Source of the DNA: Albugo candida | Lineage: Eukaryota; Oomycota; Peronosporomycetes; Albuginales | Length of the DNA stretch: 64,000 nucleotides | Reading direction: 5' to 3' | NCBI GenBank assembly: GCA_040437565.1 | Contig: JBDOQK010000004.1 | Location: forward strand, 434,001-498,000 | Part shown: in pieces, positions 57,239 through 64,000 of the stretch | Numbering within the stretch: the stretch's first letter is position 1 | How the letters are laid out: every line of letters starts with the position of its first letter | Notes under the pieces: model-generated | What the model saw: only the letters and a program-made list of their open reading frames with translations | Database searches by the model: none | What the model was told of the DNA's origin: nothing | Program-made: the position numbers and the translations under genes

Positions 57239-59133
57239 TTATTCGGCAGGTTGGAAATCGTTGTTTTTCTGAGCACGCACTTTTCTCACATGATATCGCC
57301 ACTCCACTATGAAACCAATCACTGCGAGTGCTGCTAATACTATCCCAACTATAGCTGGGAACGATAGACCTGTTTCTGATTTAGCCATTCTCTGTGTGAT
57401 TACTTCTTGATTATGAGATGTTTGAGGTGTACTATCTGTTGTGTTGGCTCGATATGTGACTGGATAAAAGTTGGAGCGAATTCCACACTGAGCAACTTCT
57501 ACATCATATGAGCCAATAAGTAAAGATGACGAATCTGGGAGTGTTACATTGATCACACTAGTCGACCTATTCGCTTGGACTATTTCCACGCTGAGCTGCG
57601 TTTTAATGATTTGATTGGTCGATATTGTTTGACTTAAAAACGCTTCATCCACCGGACAAGAATCTTGTAAGAAAATGCGAAACAGGTCGTTGCCCGCATC
57701 AAGACCTGTAACGTTTGTGATCATAACCTTTGGCGGAATTATATTTCCAATCACGGCCGACCCAGGAATTGTAGCCGCGTCTCCTACGTGAACGACTGCG
57801 TAGAGAGACTTTTTGCTTGATGGGCTGGCCAAACTACAGCTCAGCCGTGCTATCAGCTCAATGTTAGCGGTGCAACTTTCAGCAAGACAAGAGACCGATA
57901 CTAATGGGAGATTGTTCTGTATCGGATTTTCACAGCTAGAAGATGTAGCTGTTCCTGTGCATAACTGTACCACGTTGCAGCTTGGGACGCGGGAAAATCG
58001 CGTCCCACTGACGTATATTCGAGTGGTACATACGGAAATCTGGGTTTGAGGAGATCCTGAGATCGTTGGGCCTGCTTGTGCATTTATAATCCCAACAATT
58101 ACTCTTTCCTGCAAAGTTTTTGGACCGCTCACAGTTAGAAGTAATTTATTGACACCTGCTCCAAATCGCAACGCGATAGCCCAATCAATGCTTTCCACTA
58201 ATGTGATAAGCAAAGTGCAATTAGTGATTGAGCATTCGCCGTTTGCAGTCGCTGTTTTCACTTTAGGAATGGTACTTCGAGTAGGATCACATGATAGTTC
58301 AATAGATAAGCTCAATGTGAGTTGATAAGCTGCTGCATTAAGTGCGTCCCAATTACAAACGCGTAACGGAAATGTATTATTTCCTCCAAATAGTTGCAAA
58401 TTTTGATTTTCTAACGCGCATATGAGGGACGATGGACAATCCGCACACGACATCACCGCTTTGCTCAACTCAAGGTACTCCACTGCTANNNNNNNNNNNN
58501 NNNNNNNNNNNNNNNNNNNNNNNNNNNNNNNNNNNNNNNNNNNNNNNNNNNNNNNNNNNNNNNNNNNNNNNNNNNNNNNNNNNNNNNNCGCGTCCCACTG
58601 ACGTATATTCGAGTGGTACATACGGAAATCTGGGTTTGAGGAGATCCTGAGATCGTTGGGCCTGCTTGTGCATTTATAATCCCAACAATTACTCTTTCCT
58701 GCAAAGTTTTTGGACCGCTCACAGTTAGAAGTAATTTATTGACACCTGCTCCAAATCGCAACGCGATAGCCCAATCAATGCTTTCCACTAATGTGATAAG
58801 CAAAGTGCAATTAGTGATTGAGCATTCGCCGTTTGCAGTCGCTGTTTTCACTTTAGGAATGGTACTTCGAGTAGGATCACATGATAGTTCAATAGATAAG
58901 CTCAATGTGAGTTGATAAGCTGCTGCATTAAGTGCGTCCCAATTACAAACGCGTAACGGAAATGTATTATTTCCTCCAAATAGTTGCAAATTTTGATTTT
59001 CTAACGCGCATATGAGGGACGATGGACAATCCGCACACGACATCACCGCTTTGCTCAACTCAAGGTACTCCACTGCTAACTGGAATATTACCGTCTGTGC
59101 GACCCACATGGGCCAAGTAAATGCATGACGCAT
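57239..59133 (-). CDS. Type I membrane protein with cysteine-bearing extracellular region
   Basis: After collapsing the 590-nt overlap unit the frame encodes 434 residues from ATG 59133. The N-terminus (FTWPMWVAQTVIFQLA) can serve as a signal peptide. A long extracellular part holds many cysteines (CADCPSSLIC, CSITNC, CLAESC) and potential N-glycosylation sites. One membrane helix (FPAIVGIVLAALAVIGFIV) and a short basic cytoplasmic tail follow. I recognise no family; the layout suggests a cell-surface protein. It starts 235 bp downstream of the carboxypeptidase's ATG and is on the same strand. Confidence 0.75.
57999..59078. other. Gap 58489-58588 with 490-bp duplicated contig ends
   Basis: Bases 57999-58488 equal 58589-59078 inside the type I membrane protein gene. 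Confidence 0.92.
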
Positions 59134-59475
59134 TCGTTGCTATCAGGCACCAAACTAAACTTCTGTGAAAAAAAAGGATGGACTATTAGAACTGATCGGT
59201 AACAGAAATAATAAGTTTGCGAATTCATAACCCTAATAGTAGGGAAACTCGACGTTTTAGTAAGGCGGGTAGGCAATATACACATTTGGAGTGCGTTTAC
59301 TTAGGGTAGAAAATGTAAGCATCACAAACATTCAGCGGCTTATATTTCACATTCGTGTCACTTGACAGCTGCACACTCGTGGCAGCTCATGATCCCTCCT
59401 CTCTGAGTCAATATGATGGGAAATATAGGTTTGTAAGGTTTTTCAATACTGAATATTTTTAATAGTCACTGTACG
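59134..59475. other. Intergenic, no gene seen
   Basis: Upstream region of the type I membrane protein. No recognised features. Confidence 0.4.
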
Positions 59476-60469
59476 TTATGCATGCCGAAAATCGGTTTTG
59501 CCTTGAATGCAATACGGACAATGCTTTTCAAAAACATACTCTGCCGTTGCTCGATCAGCCTTAGTAAGTGGGCTTCGACAGATGAAACAGCTTGTTATGT
59601 CCCTTTCGACTAAATTAGGACCAACCGCAACTCGATCGTCAAAAACGTAACAGTTTCCGTCAAAATGACTTGCACCAACTTTTTCAAAGTATTTGAGAAT
59701 ACCGCCGTCTAATTGATACACTTTTGTAAATCCTTCATTTAGCAAGACGCAAGACGCTTTTTCGCAACGCACGCCACCAGTACAGTACATGACAATTGGC
59801 TTCTCTTTAGGCACACTTTTCAACCAAATTTTGGCAGTTGCTGGGAACGATCGAAAACTTTTGATATTGAGATCCACTGCGTTTGCAAAACCTCCTAAAC
59901 GAACTTCATAATCGTTTCTGAACGGCTTGTTACTTAACATCATGATATCAATCGATAAAAGCTAGTGAACAATACCTTGTGTCTAGAACGATCATTTCTT
60001 TCTTTGTATCCACCCACTGCTTAAATTCCTCGGGCTCAAGGTGCGTGGCGTTATGTTCGATCAAATTGTTCAACTCAGGGACACCCATCGCGATGACTTC
60101 CTTCTTAATTTTGACCAGAAAACGAGGTAATGTAAGTCTCCGTGAGATAGAATCTTTGAATTCCATAGAATGGAGTTTCGGGTGCAATGATCGAAGGCGT
60201 TCTTGTAGGAGCGATACAGCTTCTTTGACGCCACTAAGCCTTATATTAACGCCTTCGCGAGATAGAAGAATGGTTCCACATATTCGATACGCATTTGAGT
60301 TGATTTGTTGGAACAACTTGTAAAGCTCTTCTCGATATTTGACTAATGAATCATTGTCAAAAGAACAGAAGCCATAAGCAGACGAATTGATTATCGGCTC
60401 AGAATCGAGTGACATCACGTCACGCGTAAGTACGACGTTCGAATACGCACTTATAGTAAGCACGGCCAT
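59476..60469 (-). CDS. TrhO/UPF0176-type rhodanese-domain protein
   Basis: Likely tRNA U34 5-hydroxylation enzyme (TrhO/YceA family). Exon 1 60469-59976, intron 59918-59975 (58 nt), exon 2 59917-59476; 311 residues. An N-terminal acylphosphatase-like part contains GTILLSREGVNIRLSG. A rhodanese domain follows: IVLDTRNDYEVRLGGFANA (across the intron) and the active-site loop VMYCTGGVRCEKAS with catalytic cysteine. Near the C-terminus a zinc-binding-like tail has CFICRSPL and HCPYC, typical of the longer members. Probably cytosolic or organellar; no clear targeting peptide. Confidence 0.88.
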
Positions 60470-60493
60470 GTGACTTGATCTAAATTTTTGGTA

Positions 60494-60697
60494 TTACATA
60501 AATTTGGTCACAAGTTGCGAGAATATCTCCGTATCGTGTGTAGACGCAGTATCAGGATTGAATAGACCCTCAAATGATGTAAAGCATAAGCTCTGTCCAT
60601 CAATGTGTCCTAGTTTATTAGCTAATTGTAGACTGACGCATTCTAACCGATGAATAAAGCACCGCTGCCAACTCACTCGGGCGACAAAAGTATACAT
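60494..60697 (-). CDS. Possible small ORF of 67 codons
   Basis: ATG at 60697 opens MYTFVARVSWQRCF and runs to a stop at 60494. The composition looks protein-like but has no recognisable family. It lies between the B-box gene's stop and the TrhO gene's start, on the same strand. It could equally be 3' UTR. Confidence 0.22.
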   Translation of the reverse strand: MYTFVARVSWQRCFIHRLECVSLQLANKLGHIDGQSLCFTSFEGLFNPDTASTHDTEIFSQLVTKFM

Positions 60698-60735
60698 TCG
60701 CGAGTGCGAGCACCAATGCCGTGCAAATGAGAATG

Positions 60736-62841
60736 TCACGCCACCCCGAACTCGTGCTGTATTAGCTCCATCCACACCTCACGAGCCCTTTTCTGACTCG
60801 AAGTTTGCTTCTCTGATAGATTATCGAGCTCAAAAAGAGGATCTAGTGGTTGTATCTCCGACAGCGATTGTATAAATGCTTGCTGATGATCTAATTCGTG
60901 GTGTTGAAGTTCAGTCACGGTAGAGCTCAACATTTCGTGGCGAATTTCAGCCATAAGCCGACGTCCCCGCTCGGAGAAATTATACTTTTCTTCAGGCACA
61001 GCCATATCCATGTGCGTATCGATCGTTTTGTAACAGCAATCATTAACAAGCTGCCGAATCGCATACCTTTCCATCAAAGTCCTCTCTGTGGCGGTTTTAG
61101 TATCCAACTTTTGGGGTTCATCGATATCTACCTTTTTGATAACTGAAATCTCCCCACTCAAGTCCGAATCGGCTTGAACGCTCTTCACGATACTTTCATG
61201 TGATTCCTTCAAAATTGGACCATTCCGTTGCTCCAATCGAATTTCTTTGTGTTGTTCCCATAACTTGATGAAATGTAAAGCATTCAGACGTTTTCTATTC
61301 GCGTTTAAAAAAGCTTCGGTCCACGCAATGCAATCTAATTGTCGTTCAACTTCTAATGACGCGCTGCGAAGAACCATTTTCTTTTCAGTAGTCGCTTGTT
61401 CGAGCGCCTCAAGTGCATTTTGACATTGTTGACGAATCTGACGCTCCACGTTTTCATGATTCTCTGAGACATGTTGCTGTTGTACCTGAAGTTTTTCTTT
61501 TCGGTTGTGTAAACTTTCCTGAAATGTATCTAGAAGTGTGTCGGGTCGGAACGATTCCAAAAGTTCGTTTTCATATGCATTCGTTACACTAACCAATCGA
61601 TGCGTTCCATTCTCACCGGCTGAGTGATCGCCAAACATTTTACACTGCACACAGAGTGATGTATTACATATTGTGCAAAAAAAGTCCATCATTGTGTCCG
61701 AGTGTTCCTTGCACGGTATTGTCACAGTCGAAAAGCCTTTTTCGATCTGACTGAATACAAAATGTTTAATCGCATCCAGTGACTGACCCGGGTCGGGTTG
61801 AGACGAATTGGGTGGGAGACTGACTCGTGTGTGATCGCGTACGACTTTGTTGGCAGAATGAACGCTTTGATCACATTTGACACAAAGGACGGCGTTACAC
61901 GACTTGCATCGAACCGTTGCTGATTCGATCTCGCAAAGTACGCATTTGGATGCGCCATGAGCTGAGCGTCTCGCTCGAAGTTGACATCGCACGACGCATT
62001 TTTGGACGATCTGATTCGGATGAGTGAGGATGTATCGATGAGAATACAAAGGCTGGCTCGATAAAACAGCATTCGGGTTGTTGCTGTTGATTTTGGACGT
62101 CAAATGAAAGCTATGGTATCCATCCGGAAGTATCATATCCGAGCTCTGAGAGTCAATCGTATACGAATGCCCAACAATAATACGAAACAAAACGGCGTAA
62201 ACACCATCCATTGTTGTTGATTGTGGTAAAGTCAGTTTTCCAACGCACATCGGTGTTGCATTTTGCGCAAGTGCGGTCGAAAGTTCGAGTGGATTTTCAG
62301 ATAACGTGTCAATATCATCGATAAGAATCCAGGAATCGAGTGTGAGCAAGTCCGAGACGCTATTGTCCACATTTGGAGACGGTAATTTCCAGGCAGTAAA
62401 TTCGTTCAAGTCGTATTCTTCAAGAGCGCACTATCGGTACACAATGTTGAAAGTAAATTACCGAGACGGTATGGTCGCACCTGTAACAGATATTTGATGC
62501 GATAAAACTCTGGGGACGTTTTAGGTATGGTTGGAAATGGAAGCTTTCGCGCTAGTGAAATACGTATAAGTAAACGTTCTTGTGTATACCGTGTGCCAAA
62601 TACCTTCCAACTTATCTTGCGTACACGTTTCCATTGATGAAATATCACCTTTTTCTGAACAAGAAGTGCGAGGCTGACGTGTCACTTGTTCCTTAGCAGT
62701 GAATCGCTCCGAATTCGTTCTACTTTGTTGTTTCGATTGCAATTGCATCAATCTATCCTCATTTTCCTTACGCTTCAAAAACATTCGCATTCTCTGCAAT
62801 GAAGCATCGTGTTGACTCTCCTTTGTTTTATCGCCTTCCAT
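60736..62841 (-). CDS. Double B-box zinc finger, coiled-coil protein
   Basis: Exons, right to left: 62841-62604, 62551-62481, 62430-60736. Introns are 52 and 50 nt; 667 residues. The first 80 residues are basic and helical. A central PH/GLUE-like region may start at FYRIKYLL. Two B-box zinc fingers follow: CVLCEIESATVRCKSC and C-terminal relatives (CVKCDQSVHSANK), then CKEHSDTMMDFFC, CTICNTSLCVQC and GDHSAGENGTHR. A long coiled coil (LHNRKEKLQVQQQHVSE onward) completes a TRIM-like layout, but no RING is seen. Role unknown. Divergent from the SNRNP35 gene with 71 bp between the ATGs. Confidence 0.82.
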
Positions 62842-62912
62842 TCCGAGTGTCCTTTCAAGATCTGAGAGAATTTCTATTAAGTGAACCCTTCATTCAATAA
62901 AGTCACGACACA
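62842..62912. promoter_or_regulatory. 71-bp divergent promoter region
   Basis: Separates the start codons of the B-box gene (minus) and SNRNP35 (plus). Both promoters must overlap or reach into the 5' coding parts. Inferred from spacing. Confidence 0.5.
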
Positions 62913-63617
62913 ATGAGTGAAAATGGCACTTCGACCACACGAAAAAATACGTCAAAAACAGTGAAAATTTCGCAAACTGTTTCGTCTCATTCGAATTCGA
63001 ATTCAAAAGATCCGAAGAATCGCTTTTTTTTACAAAAAGCGCGATGGGGAAGCGTTTCCCACCGCCATACCGATCCAGAAGTATGGTATGCAAGCGAGTA
63101 CGATCCATTGCGGATGGGAAGTATTGATGGTACAGGCGACATCCTCCATGACAAAGCCCTTCTTCGTGCTTCTAAACACCATTTCGATCCGAATTTAGAC
63201 GCAACTATCAAAAGTGATCCAAAGAAAACACTTTTTGTTGGTCGTATTCACTTGCAAACGAGTCAAGAATCCGTGCGCCAATTTTTCGCATCGTACGGTC
63301 CAATTGCTCATATTCGTCTTGTTCGAGACATCGTAACAAAAGTTTCCAAAGGGTATGCTTTTGTGGAGTATCATCATCGATGTGACTTTGAGCGAGCATT
63401 AGAAGATGCACATCATCGGCTTTTGGATGGACGAAAGCTTCTGGTTGATTATGAACGAAGTCGTCTAATGCCGGGATGGAAGCCAAGACGTTTGGGTGGA
63501 GGTCTTGGTGGAAGGAAAGAATCTGGACAATTGCGTTTTGGAGGTCGAGAGTATCCATTTAAAAGACCGTATTTCCGAGCTGGACGCAAAGGGTTTTTGT
63601 GCATTGATTCCAATTGA
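62913..63617 (+). CDS. SNRNP35: U11/U12 small nuclear ribonucleoprotein 35 kDa protein
   Basis: RNA-binding component of the minor (U12-type) spliceosome. 234 residues, one exon. Family hallmarks: YDPLRMGSIDGT and HDKALLRA upstream of one RRM (about 105-182) with RNP2 LFVGRIHL and RNP1 KGYAFVEY, then GWKPRRLGGGLGGRKESGQL and RFGGREYPF. The arginine/serine-rich tail of animal orthologues is absent; the protein ends shortly after the glycine-rich block. The stop is 4 bp from the convergent coiled-coil gene. Confidence 0.93.
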   Translation: MSENGTSTTRKNTSKTVKISQTVSSHSNSNSKDPKNRFFLQKARWGSVSHRHTDPEVWYASEYDPLRMGSIDGTGDILHDKALLRASKHHFDPNLDATIKSDPKKTLFVGRIHLQTSQESVRQFFASYGPIAHIRLVRDIVTKVSKGYAFVEYHHRCDFERALEDAHHRLLDGRKLLVDYERSRLMPGWKPRRLGGGLGGRKESGQLRFGGREYPFKRPYFRAGRKGFLCIDSN

Positions 63618-63621
63618 CTAT

Positions 63622-64000
63622 TCAATTGTCCAATAAACTGTTTTGACGAGTGACGAATTCAATTTCATTTTTGATGCTTTTGGTTGAATCGATACGCCAC
63701 TCTTTGTCGGAATGACACTTTGCCCCCATAATCGAGCGACGATCCAATATTTTCGTGTGGAGAGAGTCGAGTTCGGCTTCGAGTTGTAATTCCCGTGCGA
63801 CACTTTCACTTAACAGCTGTTCGAGATACTTGATGCGACTTTGATCGGGTGCCATTTGCAATGCTTCACGGATATTACGACCTTGTGAGCGCTGTCGAGT
63901 CCGTTCTTCCGCTCCACGACGATATCGTTCGACCATTGTGTTGTCGAAATCGGGTAAATCCATGATTATGGACGCAGAAGGCGCTTCTTCGGGTGAGTCT
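63622..64000 (-). CDS. Coiled-coil protein, 5'-truncated by window edge
   Basis: The frame is open from the right edge (DSPEEAPSASIIMDLPDF) to the stop at 63622. It is rich in Glu, Arg and Leu (YLEQLLSESVARELQLEAELDSL) and predicts a coiled coil. The first in-window ATG is at 63963, but the frame extends beyond the window, so this is probably the C-terminal part of a longer protein. No family recognised. Confidence 0.6.
   Translation of the reverse strand, partial: DSPEEAPSASIIMDLPDFDNTMVERYRRGAEERTRQRSQGRNIREALQMAPDQSRIKYLEQLLSESVARELQLEAELDSLHTKILDRRSIMGAKCHSDKEWRIDSTKSIKNEIEFVTRQNSLLDN

Noticed and set aside
1-64000. RXLR, Crinkler or CHxC-type effector genes and CRISPR arrays
   Set aside because: No ATG frame with a signal peptide followed by an RXLR-EER, LFLAK or CHxC motif stood out, and no array of regularly spaced repeats was seen; a systematic search could not be run.

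Overview
The window looks like a compact oomycete nuclear genome. White rust (Albugo-like) is my best guess but is not proven from this sequence alone. Reasons: a myosin with ankyrin repeats and a FYVE-type zinc finger, an AGC kinase carrying C2 and FYVE-like domains, Copia and LINE remnants of oomycete style, very short introns and tightly packed genes. I worked out 26 introns by hand. All are GT-AG and all are 45-62 nt long. Two convergent gene pairs end only 3 and 4 bp apart.

Layout. Positions 2-1753 hold isocitrate lyase, cut by the left edge. Positions 1754-8971 are gene-poor apart from a decayed Copia fragment near 5.8-6.15 kb. Positions 8972-15342 carry a DMT-type transporter, riboflavin kinase and a RING/C2H2/R3H protein resembling the ribosome-collision ligase ZNF598. 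Positions 16.0-24.05 kb are a nested retroelement island: a tRNA-derived SINE, a LINE remnant, two Copia remnants fused in frame, and a second LINE inserted in the Copia gag with a 15-bp target-site duplication. Positions 24.6-40.7 kb are gene-dense: an unrecognised three-exon gene, an intact myosin, an ACAP-type ArfGAP, a large Arb2/C2/FYVE/AGC-kinase reading frame, dCMP deaminase, a protein with five SH3-like repeats, and COMMD4. Positions 40.73-52.4 kb are decayed: a membrane-protein paralogue fragment, ankyrin and myosin pseudogenes, a dead DDE transposase, an aspartic-protease-like fragment, an inverted repeat, two LINEs and a second SINE copy. Positions 52.5-64 kb are dense again: a membrane protein, an APMAP-like beta-propeller, a serine carboxypeptidase, a cysteine-containing type I membrane protein, a TrhO-type rhodanese, a B-box protein, U11/U12 snRNP 35K and a partial coiled-coil gene.

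Assembly caveat. There are 13 gaps of exactly 100 N. Ten are flanked by perfect direct duplications of 144-1020 bp, as expected when overlapping contig ends are scaffolded without merging. Apparent tandem duplications of isocitrate lyase, riboflavin kinase, the ZNF598-like gene, carboxypeptidase and others are therefore artefacts. I collapse each overlap once when giving protein lengths.

The genes are mostly housekeeping and signalling genes with no operon-like logic. I found no convincing new multi-gene system. The most unusual single-gene features are the Arb2/C2/FYVE/kinase frame, the RING-C2H2-R3H architecture, the five-repeat SH3-like protein and the orphan spliced gene at 24.6-26.0 kb.
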